Positions 42,101 to 52,381 of a DNA stretch of 64,000 bases are shown here, one piece after another. Where the stretch lies: contig OY723286.1 in assembly GCA_963210315.1 (NCBI GenBank), positions 1,364,001 through 1,428,000 on the forward strand. The letters are read 5' to 3'. Position numbers and translations under genes: made by a program. Each line of letters begins with the position of its first letter. Position 1 is the stretch's first letter. The notes beneath the pieces were generated by a model. That model worked only from the letters and a program-made list of their open reading frames with translations, made no database searches and was not told where the DNA came from. Origin of the DNA: Rhynchopus euleeides. Its lineage: Eukaryota; Euglenozoa; Diplonemea; Diplonemida; Diplonemidae.

Positions 42101-43012
42101 CTCTTCAGCCGCCGGATCGGACACGATATCCCAGTCGAAGGAATCCTGAGAACCGAGCAGATCGGCGTCTCCCTGCTCCTCGTCCTCCTCCTCTTCGTAC
42201 TCGCACTCCTCCTCTTCCTCAGCTTCTTCATCCTCTTCGTCCCCTTCCATAGCCGCGTCAGCAGCCGGTGAGGGAGATGGGGCATGGGATGAGGAGTCCG
42301 ACGTCTCGTCTGTCGTCGCACGCCTGCCAGAGACGTAGGCGCCGTTGCGCCCCCATCGTGTCGCGAAGAAGACACCACCAGTAAGCACCACCGTCAGCGC
42401 CCGCGAGAGGTTCCCGTCCTTCGTCTCCAGGCGGAGCGCGTTCGTCCTGTCGTAGTCCACACCGTTTTCGATCCCCGAGAAGGAAGGACGGTGCTTCGCC
42501 AGCGCCTTCCAGCCCTGCCGCCGCAGATTGTCGCGCAGCGCATGGTTCCGGGAGGACCGTGGTTCACCGGCGAGACACATATCCCCGATGGCACAGTCAC
42601 GGATGTCGTCGCCCCACTCTAGTCCAGCAGCAGGGAGGGCGACCGAGATCGCGATGCCCACAGGGCCGAGGGCGTCAGCAGAGGAGAGGGTCGGGTGATC
42701 CTCGTACAGCACAGCGATTCGGTTCATCCTGTCCACCATGTGTGGGATGCGCACACACGTGTCGAAGAGATTGCACAGGATCCGGTAAGAGTTGGCTATC
42801 GCCGGATCTACACGGTGGGCTTTGTGCAGGATGGTGAGCATCGCGCCTACACTGCGGGAGGGGTGCTTGACGCCGAGGATGCCTGTCGTTAAACGGCTTC
42901 GAAGACGCTGCGTCGCCGTCTTCGACAGAGGGGCAAACGCTCCGCCCGACACCGTGCTCGACACGACATTCGACGCCACAATTTCCGCCCGTTGTCGTGT
43001 GCTCAGCGGAGG
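39113..43012 (-). mobile_element. LINE (non-LTR retrotransposon) copy A, 5'-truncated
   Basis: The 3' end on the minus strand lies in GTTTTTTTGTG at 39113-39125, after the motif CCCAAATTGCAATACG. The 5' limit is near 43012, where the coding sequence runs directly into the 3' tail of copy B. About 3.9 kb remains, coding for the part of the LINE protein downstream of the reverse transcriptase palm. Confidence 0.75.
39218..43012 (-). CDS. LINE ORF, C-terminal 1.26 kilo-residues, no RT domain
   Basis: The frame is open from the truncation junction to TAG 39218-39220; no ATG marks the 5' end, consistent with truncation. The N-terminal 290 residues resemble the region after the RT domain (LTTGILGVKHPSRSV, GWKALAKH). 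A zinc knuckle follows at about 300 (CVHCDGADSDTPDHLWWAC), of the C-x2-C...H-x-W-x-C type typical of dinoflagellate-type LINEs. Next is a domain with NIELALDFEIFTG, then a Cys/His-rich block at about 613-680 (KVCNAHSKPKCDEC ... CCETHHMTRCGTC ... CCAAGHH), an acidic Ser/Asp tract, and a Pro/Ser-rich tail with repeated VGRRLPFSPS ... SSVPRAQKRVA. That so long a frame stays open without an RT suggests recent insertion or constraint. Confidence 0.7.
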   Translation of the reverse strand, partial: PPLSTRQRAEIVASNVVSSTVSGGAFAPLSKTATQRLRSRLTTGILGVKHPSRSVGAMLTILHKAHRVDPAIANSYRILCNLFDTCVRIPHMVDRMNRIAVLYEDHPTLSSADALGPVGIAISVALPAAGLEWGDDIRDCAIGDMCLAGEPRSSRNHALRDNLRRQGWKALAKHRPSFSGIENGVDYDRTNALRLETKDGNLSRALTVVLTGGVFFATRWGRNGAYVSGRRATTDETSDSSSHAPSPSPAADAAMEGDEEDEEAEEEEECEYEEEEDEEQGDADLLGSQDSFDWDIVSDPAAEEADVRDPKLCVHCDGADSDTPDHLWWACSAFDSVRSQPQYEPLLQLDRSGWPPCLARYGVVPEGFQVDETLLHTLMGRIVLKRWELEAKMRRAGPLVHPWTAALSWPAEAFDFDVSSIPEKPAARLWPYSAASLRAILAWLAALQWTKQGTVSNIELALDFEIFTGKALQPSERSARTSNPAMAERGNLLWTMMGCLKRLCDQLSLPTPWPARREDRVGSLCSVGAGEVWGGMTPRPVFAGGAETIAALEASAEQACAAAGVDADGNIVRWGTNVFPDYTGIPRTTRASQWDGPRPPPPRSAIPVPVPRSLASTSLGPRKVCNAHSKPKCDECDNAKRNYALTIAACCRVHHHHADGLKVMCCETHHMTRCGTCANVKTCCAAGHHGRAPRVDQVASTDDDSSSCEDDSDSEGEEGSSGATEHDGDDAADAGSTSEEVPPSSEMDSDTTAAAAVKRTAIVLDASDEDSMGQDAVKRTAICLDHSDEGPSLWGAGIVCVRQPEWDMCASLLLLWPGVIEHLALCCPDDQPSEGELGSSAESSALTPREFPGFLFSPSPRMNTPASPTPRKMGAEHVTLDADESSGSQPDDARLAPPADTAPPPAPSPAPELVLHTDLLDGLQTPQSGSPPLPESATQRRSPSPCVGRRLPFSPSLPSESSVPRAQKRVAPIQETGESALGQRSFNNRRVEPQPPVSPGSPISASSLRPDEDSIMSPSELASPLPLSPAPSLVVDDSPGFQPVDTRLSPPSDTVSPPPPSPCQEPLVPLDTATPSLPDWQAETPSHQGGDTLSHECTSPSPYVGRRLPFSPSSPSESSVPRAQKRVAHMREADESALERCSFHNNRAGFPSSRTIISTARSGVPSPFPRASQALRFLERKTRAVRPSRSRFLQKQVLRAVPKRTRCIPSPTIFRSAAIPRSFQRVVAKIAPQYQQAQSPASSVCVSPLLYSATRRRAKPCGVT

Positions 43013-43017
43013 AAAAT

Positions 43018-43571
43018 CACAAAAAAACGTATTGCAATTTGGGTTAGCGTGCTGGCATCGCAGCCTGGCCCCGAAGGACCATACCGTGAGGAACCGGGCC
43101 CGCTATCCTGCTCTTGCTCTACGTGACACCACACGGTTTCGCTCTCCTCCTCGTTGCGCTGTAAAGGAGGGGGGACACACACACACTGGAAGCCGGAGAT
43201 TGCGCCTGCTGATACTGAGGCCCAATCTTCGCGACGACGCGTTGAAAAGAGCGCGGAATAGCCGCCGAACGAAAGATGGTGGGAGAGGGGATGCAGCGGG
43301 TGCGCTTCGGAACCGCACGCAACACCCGCTTCTGGAGGAAACGTGAACGAGAAGGACGGACAGCACGTGTCTTGCGCTCCAAGAAGCGCAAGGCTTGTGA
43401 GGCCCGTGGGAAAGGGGAAGGCACGCCTGATCTAGCTGTGCTGATGATCGTGCGGGAGGAAGGAAAACCTGCTCTGTTGTTATGAAACGAGCATCGCTCT
43501 AGGGCAGATTCGTCTGCCTCCCGCATGTGCGCTACACGTTTCTGCGCGCGGGGAACCGAGGACTCAGACAA
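43018..43571 (-). mobile_element. LINE copy B, 3' fragment
   Basis: Nearly identical to 39115-39665, the last 150 codons and 3' UTR of copy A, ending in the same CACAAAAAAACGTATTGCAA (plus-strand view). At its upper end it breaks at CAGACAAAAAAACACAAAAA into an A-rich TTTTTTGCG-type simple repeat (43569-43672). Copy A joins its tail directly, so the two form a head-to-tail chain. Confidence 0.85.
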
Positions 43572-43672
43572 AAAAACACAAAAAATCGCAAAAACCGCGA
43601 CAGCCTTTTGTGATTTTTGGTGTCCCGTTTGTGATTTTTTGCGATTTTTTGCGATTTTTTGTGAGTTTCCAG
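43569..43672. repeat. Simple repeat of TTTTTTGTGA / TTTTTTGCGA words
   Basis: A-rich then T-rich run with GATTTTTTGCGATTTTTTGC phrases. Both LINE tails and 38290-38333 have similar CACAAAAAAA sequence, suggesting this is the LINE's preferred landing sequence or a product of tail slippage. Confidence 0.7.
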
Positions 43673-46417
43673 TGCAGAGGGGGCCCGGTACCTGCGCGCG
43701 TCCTGTCGGACTGAGGCTGGCATGGTGGGGCTAGCGCAGCAGGTTCTACTTTTGCTCCGTCGGGCTCTTAGCGCAGAAACATGCACAACACGAACAACAA
43801 TACTCGAAGGCAAACAAGCCGCGTGACCGGGGTTGAGCTGCTGTAGTGAGGCCGCGGCGTAAAAGAGGGCTGGCCATTCCAGCCCACCCAGCGGCAGCCA
43901 GCACATCCCACCTCCCCACCCAGCGGGACCCCCCCCTCGGATTTTTCAAAAACCCGTTCTTTTGGATATTTGGGACCCGTGCGGATCGTGGTGGGGTCAT
44001 TTTGGCCATGGGGTGCCTATTGATACCCCTTACTGGGAAACTCCAATTGGGTGAAGTACCCCTGTCCAGGGGGGTACTTTCCTACACCTCCCCCCCCCAC
44101 CTGGCTGTCAGTGGTTTCTACAAAAAATAATGCCTCTCGCACCGCTAGAGGGGGCGGTTGGGTTGACTGGTCCTGCCTCTATGTTCAACCGTCACTCCCT
44201 CCCACCGTCCCCGCACTCGCAGCGCGTCTAATAATTTGCAGCACCCTTGGTGCACCCCGAAGAGCTATGCCCCTCACAGGAGAAGTGGCGAGCCCCCCCA
44301 CATATCCGTCATATCCCAACCTCCATTCCTCTCCCCGAATTCCAGTGGTGGTAGCGGCGTCTTTTCTGAACACATCTGCTGCACGTGTGACGGGGGAGCG
44401 ACATTCCCTCAAATTTTACAGCCCAATTCATTCATCCCACCCGCCCCACCCCTCTCTCTCTCTCTCTCTCTCTCCGGCAGCAGTAGATATGCCATGCAAG
44501 GCAATGGCGCCGTGGCGCGATCTGCCTGCAGGGCAGAAGCTATTTTTTTCATTTATTTGTTACACAGTCACACATCACGTCGTTCCCCCCGCTGTCTCTT
44601 GGCCTAGTTGCACAGACCGATCCCCCCCCCCCCCCCCCCCCCTGTGTCACTCCACCTTTGGCGTGGTGACTCCACAAATACGGCGACTCGCATTACTGGA
44701 GAGGTGCAAGCTTCCCTTCACTTTTGAGTGGTGTGTCGATACTGAATCAAAAGGGGGGGGGGGTGAGTCTGTGCATCTCTCTGTCTCTCTCTCGCTCTGT
44801 CTCGCAGCAGCAGCGCTCGTGATTGTTGACACTTAAACAGACGAATCCTCAGGATTTCGGCCAGAACCCAGGACTGATTCCTGGGGTATTCGAACTGGTC
44901 CTGCTGGAGCACCTTCTGAGGTGAAGGAAAGCTATACTGCGGTATCCCGACTCCCAATGCCCCGTCTCACGGGGCCTGCGGACACGACCTGCAATTAGAA
45001 CGAGAGTGAACCGGTAGGGAAAGTGGGGGGGGGGGGAAGGGGCATATTAAACCCCTCTGTGCTTTACTATGTTCATCACTGACCCCATCCCCCCCCTCTC
45101 CCACTCTGCGGATTCCACTTCACATCGAACCATCCTGAAAAAATGGGAGGAATTACTAGGTTCCTCGCTCCAAAGTGCTCTGAACTGCGAACACTGGCAA
45201 AAAAAATCCCCCAGTGCTCATGGGTGCGGTGGTGTTCGCGGTTTGTACCCCCTATCGTATTTTGCCCTTCTGGAGACACCCTGTGGGGTGTGGACAGCCT
45301 GGCCCTGAGTGGAGGAAAATCCCCTTAGATCCTCAACCTTCAGCAAAAAAAAAGGTCACCGCAAATAGGACCACCGTGGTGAGACCGACACCGACGGTCC
45401 ATTGCATGGCCCTTGTTGTTTTGTGGTTTGTGCCAAACCTTCAACAAAGGAAGTTGCCCGACCCAACTGCCTCAGGGAACTGGGAGCTCTCAGTTGGATT
45501 TGCTGCAACTTTGAGTGAGATTTGGGGTTGAGCATTCTTCGCCTGAGACACAAGGGTATCTCCGGCTTGGGATCTGGGGTGAGAGGGGTGCATGGCTTCG
45601 CTCAGAGCTGCGTAGGATGTTCGGCTGACACAGGCGAATGCGCAAGCCTAAGCGCGTCACAGAGGACTGATCCTCGTCTGTGGGAGACCACAGATCGCAT
45701 TAAAAAGAACAGGCAGATGCCGAGCGAAGCCACTCAAAACCCCGAAGCCTCCACCACCCATGATGATGGGTATTCAAGACGGGAGGTCCAGTGCATCCTA
45801 CTCTCTGGGTCTCTGGCACGTCTCCCCCCCACCCCCTGCGCACCTGCGCCCGGTCGAAGGGATGCAAACGTGCTTCCGTTTTTCTGCTTCACCTCTTTTT
45901 GCTATTTCACTACCACCTCCCCCCTCTACGCACGCTGTGTGTGTGATTGTCGTGTCGCACATCACAAAAAAGTTCTCCGGAATATGACTTGATATTGCGT
46001 CCAATAGATATGGCGACTTTGCACCTTACTGTTCTCTATAATCACCCCCCCCCCCCCCAATGCACACAAGCATTCTGATACAACACTAGCCGGCAGCACA
46101 TCGCTTGAACGGGTGCAACCCTGCATATCGAATGAAGAGAGGGGTCAATCCTCCTCTGCGCCTTTCCTTTTTCGACTCTACCCTGCATTTCCCTGCTTTG
46201 TAACCGGGCTGGTGCGACCTGTGTCGTGTGAAGGTAGTGCGAGGGTTTTATTTGGCAACACTGTGTAGTAGTGCCAGAAGTCTGGAGAAAGTCAGTTTCG
46301 AGTCAGTCTGAAGAAAAGAGAAAAGAAGAGAAGAGAAGCCGCTGAAGGGTGCTTGTGGATTGCAAGAGCACCCTTCTAACGCACCCCTCTAAAAATCCCC
46401 CTGTCAGGAGCACCAAG
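43673..46417. other. Gene-poor repeat DNA
   Basis: No supported gene. It includes a reverse copy of the 195-bp satellite (about 43918-44040), a (TC)n microsatellite at 44452-44474, C runs near 44621-44642 and 46045-46058, and CT-rich stretches. Predicted frames are short and low-complexity. Confidence 0.5.
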
Positions 46418-46679
46418 TCCTGGGTAAGACGTTAAACTGCCTGGGGGGGCCGTCCCCGGACCATGACGGGTGCCTGCACCAGGAGTCTAGCACGGCCGTG
46501 GTCCGGAGCATGACCTACAACGGCTTGGGTACCGAGGCTCCCCAGACCAGGAAGGGTGGAGACACCTGGAGTCTAAATAGTCACACCACGTCAGGCCAGA
46601 CCTTCGCATTGCACTCCGCGAAGACTGCCACACAGCCGCGGGGCAGGTGTGCAGCCTGTGGATGACCTCGTACAGAGAA
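46418..46679 (+). repeat. SINE-like repeat R1, copy 2
   Basis: Near-identical to 17619-17880. It is followed by unrelated sequence, which fixes the 3' limit of the shared unit near GTACAGA. Confidence 0.75.
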
Positions 46680-47469
46680 GACTGTAAGGGACGACAGCCC
46701 CGCCGAGGCGATACAGCGCCAGACGCGGCCCGAGTTTCTGGAGACCGACTGGGGAACTGGAACGTCTTCAGGATAAGCGCCTCACAGAGGACTGTGATCC
46801 TCACCTGCGTGAACTGAGAACCCCCAGCCCCAAGATGCTGGTGTGGAGCGGGTGCCTCGACCTCTTTTCGGGTTCTTTATTTCTTTATTTCCTTTTGGAT
46901 GCGTCCACCAAAGAAAACGTGGCCACCCACTCGCAGAGGCTCCCGAAAGCTCCAGCATCAGCTAGCGGTTCATAGTGTAGATCGGTGTCTCCAGAAGGGG
47001 ATGTCCGGTCGCAGAAGAAAAACGACGAAGACAACCACACACAGGGGATAAGATAGGTCTGGTTTTCCGGTTTTCAAAACCAGGGTTTCCCGGTTCCCGG
47101 TTTTCTGGAAAAAAAAAAAAGGTCGGTCTCATTTTTGGCGGGTTTTTTTGTGACTTTGGGACAGTAGAACAGTCAGAAAAAACGCCATAAAAAAATAGAA
47201 AGTGACCCCATCGTGATCCGCACAGAGCTCAAATAGTCCAAAGAAGGCAGAGAAGCGGAGAAGAAAAATGGACCTAGCGGGTGGCCCGGTGGGTGGTGAT
47301 GCCCTCGTCATGCAGGTCTCTTCTGTTTTGAAGGTGCACACATGGTGGACTCCAGCCACCCTAGCGAGTGTCTAAGAGGGGTCTAAGACTGCAGTCTGTA
47401 CTGAAGACGGGAGTCTATTTTCCAGCTAATTTACGCTAAGACTCCCGCTGGTTGAGATTCATGGGAGAC

Positions 47470-47521
47470 ACACGGTGTACTCCAGCGGAGGTAGGGTAAC
47501 CTCCGCTGGAGTTCACCGTGT
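47470..47521. repeat. 23-bp arm hairpin
   Basis: ACACGGTG and ACTCCAGCGGAGGT on the left pair with ACCTCCGCTGGAGT and CACCGTGT on the right across a 6-nt loop, with one T-T mismatch. Lies inside hAT element G. Confidence 0.85.
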
Positions 47522-47934
47522 CGTCTGCCTCTGTGCAGCGTCACTCGGTGCCATCGAATACATGGCGACAGCCCACCAACTCGAGACAGATCTGCTTGTC
47601 TGGAGGGCTGAGACGAGAACACGAACGAATTTCAAGCAGTCTTGAAGGTCGCCAAGCCTATTGGGGGCAACTAACAGATGAGATTTGTTTGTTGCCTGTC
47701 GTCACAGCTAGCCCATCTCCTCGATAACGGAATGTGTGCAGAGATCTCGTGGACCCTTTGGCCATTCTGTCGTGCACCCACTCCACCCACAACGCACACC
47801 TGTCACGAGTGGTCGCTCCCCCGTCCTCCTCCACCCTGAAGGTTGAACCCTCAAGGACCAGTGATCTCCTGCTGGCCGGGCTGCGATCAGCGAAGCCTTC
47901 CTACTTACAAGCGAATCCAGACTGTAGGGAACAG

Positions 47935-47990
47935 ATGTTCACTACCGTGGCCTCCGGCGGCTGGGGGGCTCCGCCCCCCAGACCCCCCTG
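47935..47990 (-). repeat. GC hairpin module, copy 2 (reverse)
   Basis: Reverse-strand copy: GATGTTCACTACCGTGGCC, then TCCGGCGGCTGGGGGGCTCC and its CCCCCCAGACCCCCC partner. Inside hAT element G. Confidence 0.85.
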
Positions 47991-48253
47991 CGTAAAAAAA
48001 TTACACCAGACCGGTTTTTTGGCCGAGAGTCCAAACTTTCAAAGCAGCTGCTGCGCCTGCCCCACCAAGCAGCCTCAGTACGACAGGACGCGCGCAGGCA
48101 CCGGGCCCTCTCAGATTCTGGGAGGGTTTGCGCGGGTCGCGCGCGCCGAAGGCGCGCGCGAAAAATTTTCAAAACCAGAAAAACCGGAAAACGGCGCCAG
48201 AAAAAAAGTCTATCTTATACCCTGACCACACAGGCCGCAAAAAAAAAAAAAAT

Positions 48254-48333
48254 CTGTCCCTCGAATTGGGGTGACACCGCCTGGGCGGTATCGCCCCAAT
48301 TGCACCTGGCAATTCAGCTACTCGAGGACAAAG
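48254..48333. repeat. Compound hairpin around AATTGGGG/CCCCAATT
   Basis: The outer arms TGTCC..CGA and TCG..GGACA enclose an inner hairpin with arms AATTGGGG..GA.ACCGCC and GGCGGT.TC.CCCCAATT around a TG loop. It sits just outside hAT element G. Confidence 0.6.
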
Positions 48334-48441
48334 GGATGATTGAGAGAGAGCGGAAGGGGGTATCACAAGAGCAGCGTAGCCTTGGCTAGGTTACCATGCT
48401 GCATGAGGCTTCCCTCTCCCCCCTCCCCCCCCCCCCTAGGG

Positions 48442-49324
48442 CAGTGAACCCAATAAACGACGTTTATTTCAGAAACCGTTTTTCAATAAACGTTTAGCGT
48501 TTATTTAGCGAAGCAGCTTGTGCCCGCACCCCACCCACATAATCTGACCTCACACACTCCCACACGATTCTGGTGGCAGAAAGTGCCCAATATGCTCCGG
48601 AAACTCAATTCCGCCCACTCCCAGGGGGTGGTATGCCCCCGACATGCCGTTTTTAGCAACCAAAATTTTTGGGACAGAACTTGTACCTGGGCTGCACACC
48701 ACAGGACACATCAAGCAGAGCAAACACACCTCAACCTGCCAGATGCACAGAAGAACTGTTGTCGTTGATTGTTCTGAAACATAACAGCTTCTCGGTGCCC
48801 TCCAGAGGCCAAAAGGCAAGCCAATATGAGGTAATCGCGCCAGGAACAGTTGTGGGAGAAGTATGGTACAGTTCGCGTCCCATTTGACGCTGTTCTTGGG
48901 AGCTTACGGCAGCTGGGTCTGTGGCACGGCGCATCCGTTGCCAGGGAGCGCGTCCTCGGGTGTGGTGCCTCACCTGTGATCATGTGGCACAGGGACGCCA
49001 TACGAGAGTCTCTCAGATGCCTCCTCTGATGGGAGGCAACTGACTGGAACAGGCACCTGGTACAGCAGGCACGGGTACAAGAAGTGGCCAGAAATAGCGC
49101 CGATGGTTTCGACCTTGCGCTTCGACATCTTGCTGTCCTCACCGCAGCGGTGCCCCCCCGCCCTGGAATTTGGGGTGTGGTGCGCTGGCCATGATGTATT
49201 ATGATGTAAAGTGACTCAGTGGCAGAGCCTGCAGGGAAACGTTTATTAAGCGTTTATCTGAACGTTTATTTCCGCTCAGAATTCTGAAAAACGCTAAACG
49301 TTTTCAACGTTTATTTAATCACTG
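48442..49324. mobile_element. hAT non-autonomous element D, TSD CCCTAGGG
   Basis: Ends CAGTGA...TCACTG with an exact 8-bp duplication CCCTAGGG at 48434-48441 and 49325-49332. AATAAACG and CGTTTATT words repeat next to both ends. The 880-bp body has no recognisable transposase. Confidence 0.85.
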
Positions 49325-49332
49325 CCCTAGGG

Positions 49333-50504
49333 GGGGGTATATGCCCTTTAAAAAGCGTGAGAAACACCACATTTTTGAACATCGACTTCTTTTGACGTAC
49401 CGGCCGTCAAAACCCCCACCAACCACCCCAGAACACCGATATCACCCCCGATCCGACACACCAGACCCCCTCATGGCACCTCCAGAGGCTTTTTTGCGAC
49501 GTCAAAATTTTCTGCCTAGGTTTGGTACCTGGGCCATCCCTGTGGGAGAGGTGTTCAGATTTTTGCGAACAGTGGACATCTATTTTCAGGGTTTTTGGTG
49601 TCTGGCAATGCCGAGGGGTGTGGGGGGGTGCATTCTGGAAAAAACCGGGAAATCCTTTGCTGCCTTCCCCCCCTCCCCCACCCCACCCCACCCCACCCGT
49701 TCAGTTTTCGTTTTGTGTGTATTTATTTGTTATCTTCTCTTTCTTCTTCTTCTTCTTCTTCGTCACAAGCAAGGGCCGGTGTATTGATCTATTTGTTATT
49801 CATTTCTTCATTTTTCTCTACTGTGTGTGGAGCGAGGAGTGGGGACGAAGTGACAAGCCCTCCCCTTGCAGAAGCCCACTTGGGTGTGGGTGCCGGGCAT
49901 GCTGGTCTATTGCAGCCAAGACATAAGACACATATTCGAATGTGTGTTTTTGGGGGTCCTCGCTGCGAGTCACTGTGAGTCACGAGTCGTCAGTGTTCAG
50001 CCAAACATGGCTGACTTCTCACTTTTTCTCACTCAGTCGTCAGCTGATTGAGGGTGTGATATGAGGGTTCTATCCAACAAGGATATCAAGGCGGCACTTT
50101 CAAAGTCCTGCCAAGGACAGCGCCACGTGGGTGTGTGCTTCTGATATATGTTATGTCATCATGTGAACCCTCCCCAGCGTGTGCCAACATCCCTGACACG
50201 CTCACGAAAAGCATGACACGGAGAAAACAGGTGCCGAAACAACCTGCCGAGCACACGGGTGGTGCCACGTTGATCCACGCAGCGATCTCCCATGACAGGA
50301 AGCCTTGTCGCCACGGCAGAGTCGCCGCAGACTGTGGGAGAGGTGTCGCCAGTCACCTTGAGGTTGCAGTGTGTCATCAGGCTAAGACCCGTGCCCTCTT
50401 CACCTCCCCTATTAGGTTGCTCCCATATCGTTGCCTGCTTTGGGGCCTGAAGGACATAGGGGTCCAGCAGGCACGTGAGCATCGCAAGGCATGAGTGGCT
50501 GTTT
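49333..50504. other. Gene-poor region
   Basis: No supported gene. A TTC microsatellite lies at 49740-49761 and a T- and C-rich tract around 49660-49720. Confidence 0.5.
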
Positions 50505-50577
50505 CAAACTCCTGGTGCAAGCACCCGTCATGGTCTGGGGAAGCCCTCCCAGGTAGTTTAACGTCTTGCCCAGGACA
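50505..50577 (-). repeat. SINE-like repeat R1, fragment
   Basis: Reverse-strand match to the first 70 bp of R1 (AACTCCTGGTGCAAGCACCC ... AGTTTAACGTCTTGCCCAGG), more diverged than the two long copies. Confidence 0.65.
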
Positions 50578-51171
50578 ACTCAGTCACACTTGGTGGCGAG
50601 GGCCACCTTTGTCCAATATTTTCTTTGGCCACGCTTCCCTCCCCACCTGCTCTGATGGGTCTAGCACAGATTTTGTCAGATTATCTTGGTTCTCAGACGA
50701 GCTGCACGTCCAGCTGCATAACTGCCACACCCCGCCCCCTGCCGCCACTACTGTTGAAAGCGTACCGGCTCCGATGTTATGCCTGTATGGAAGCCGGAGC
50801 TTGAGAGGATCAGTGTGTGCAGTGGCACCATTTGAGGAAATCCTGTGTAAAAAGTATACTAACCGCCCCCCGCCCCCTGCTTGCGGAGGACACGGAGGGG
50901 GTGCTGTTTTCTTGCGTCACTGCCCCAGGTCTTTCAAAACAAAAAGTGCAGCGGAATGACCTCTGCCGCATCAGAAGAGCAAGTGTTGGGGGGTGTGGGG
51001 TGTGTCCTGCAAAATAAACGAGGGTCGCCCTGCACTGGCTTTTCGCTGGGTGGGGCGGGCTGTCCGTCATGCCTGGCTGGGGTGGGGGCATGGCCATCTC
51101 ACACAGGCTCAGCAAACAACGTGGTCAAAACGGAAACTACCGCAAAAAAAAAAATCCCTCACGCACACACA

Positions 51172-51996
51172 TCAGGGCTAATCCTAACTTCATACCCAAA
51201 CCCGGGGGTCAGGAATTCCCAGATTTCTCCCCTGTTTAGCGCGTTTTTTTTACCTCTGTTTGGCGCGTTTTTTTACCACTGGGAGCCCCATGCAGGAACG
51301 GGTGAAATTTTTGGGCCTGTGTGGGAAAAACATACTCGTGGAAACCGCTGTCGCGAATCGTTACACTGCGACCAGAAAAAGTCCGAAAAACTGGAGGTGC
51401 GGTCTCCCAGCGAGGGGTGAGGTCGAGACATATTTATGGGAAAATGGGTGGACCAGGTGTTTCTCGTGGGGGATGACGTCTTTATGATGAATGCTCTGGA
51501 CACCCGCCCCTTTTCCTGTTTATTCCCAGCCAAACCCCCCAAACCCGCTACACGGGTTAGCCAAACCAGGTTTTCTTGCAGGTAACATCCAAACGCTCAC
51601 CACCGTGGCCTCCGGCGGCTGGGGGGCTCCGCCCCCCAGACCCCCCCGTGGCGTATGCCTGTCCAGGACCCAAGTCCTTTCGAGTCACATGCAACAAGCC
51701 TTGCAGTGTTCCTCTATCCCGGTCCGTCTGGGGCTATACGAAAGGTGCGCAGATGTGCCTGAGCCGCAGCGCCTCCCCGTCAAAACTTTTGCCTTTGAGT
51801 GGTGCATCGACGGAGGCATGACGAGACGAGAGCGGAACAGTCTAAAAACGCACATTTTCGTGCATCTTTCTGAACACCGTGGGTGTGCCCCTCCATGAAA
51901 ACCACCCACAAACAGGGATCCCTGTTTAGCGCGTTTTTTTGACACCCAAAACTGGATTTTGGCCCCGACCCCCCCCGGATTTAGGATTAGCCCTGA
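51172..51996. mobile_element. TIR element E, TCAGGGCTAATCCTAA
   Basis: The 16-bp terminal inverted repeat TCAGGGCTAATCCTAA starts at 51172 and its complement ends at 51996. CACACA flanks both ends, a possible 6-bp duplication inside a CA-rich site. CCCTGTTTAGCGCGTTTTTTT words occur near both ends. The body is non-coding and carries the GC module. Confidence 0.75.
51594..51648 (-). repeat. GC hairpin module, copy 3 (reverse)
   Basis: CACCACCGTGGCCTCCGGCG followed by GCTGGGGGGCTCCGCCCCCC and GACCCCCCC; beyond it, CGTATGCCTGTCC and CAAGTCCTTTCGAG match the reverse complement of the sequence preceding copies 1, 4 and 5. Inside TIR element E. Confidence 0.85.
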
Positions 51997-52381
51997 CACA
52001 CATGCAACACCCTACTGCATTCCTTGCCTCTTGATGATTTTCTTTTGCTTTTGTTTTTTTTGGGCTTGGTTCAGCGATGCCGGGTTATCCGTTCACCCTC
52101 TCCTCCTATTTTCTCTCCCACCGCACTCTCTCGTGTATTTTGGATCGCACATGACCTGAAGTGGCTGATTTTCGTTCTCTGGTGTGTGGGGTCTGGGGTG
52201 GGGGAGGAGGGAGGGGGGGGGGGGGCGGTGGGTGGGCCGGATCGAACGAATTGAACGATTTTCTGAACATGATTGATTTTGGCCAAAAACGTAATCTTTG
52301 CAGCCCCCTCCCCCCAGGCCTCTGGCTAATTCGGGTCGAACGTTAAGTTTCTCCGTGCCGGGGGGGGGAGGGGGGGGGGGG

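Larger units (their letters stand above)
47042..48224. mobile_element. hAT non-autonomous element G, TSD ACCACACA
   Basis: Ends CAGGGGATAAGATAG and the reverse complement of CAGGGTATAAGATAG, fitting the CAnnG terminal pattern of hAT elements. An exact 8-bp duplication ACCACACA flanks it (47034-47041 and 48225-48232). Subterminal TGGTTTTCCGGTTTT words occur at both ends. No transposase frame is inside. The GC hairpin module lies at 47935-47990 and a CGCGCGCC...GGCGCGCG hairpin near 48137-48160. Confidence 0.88.
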
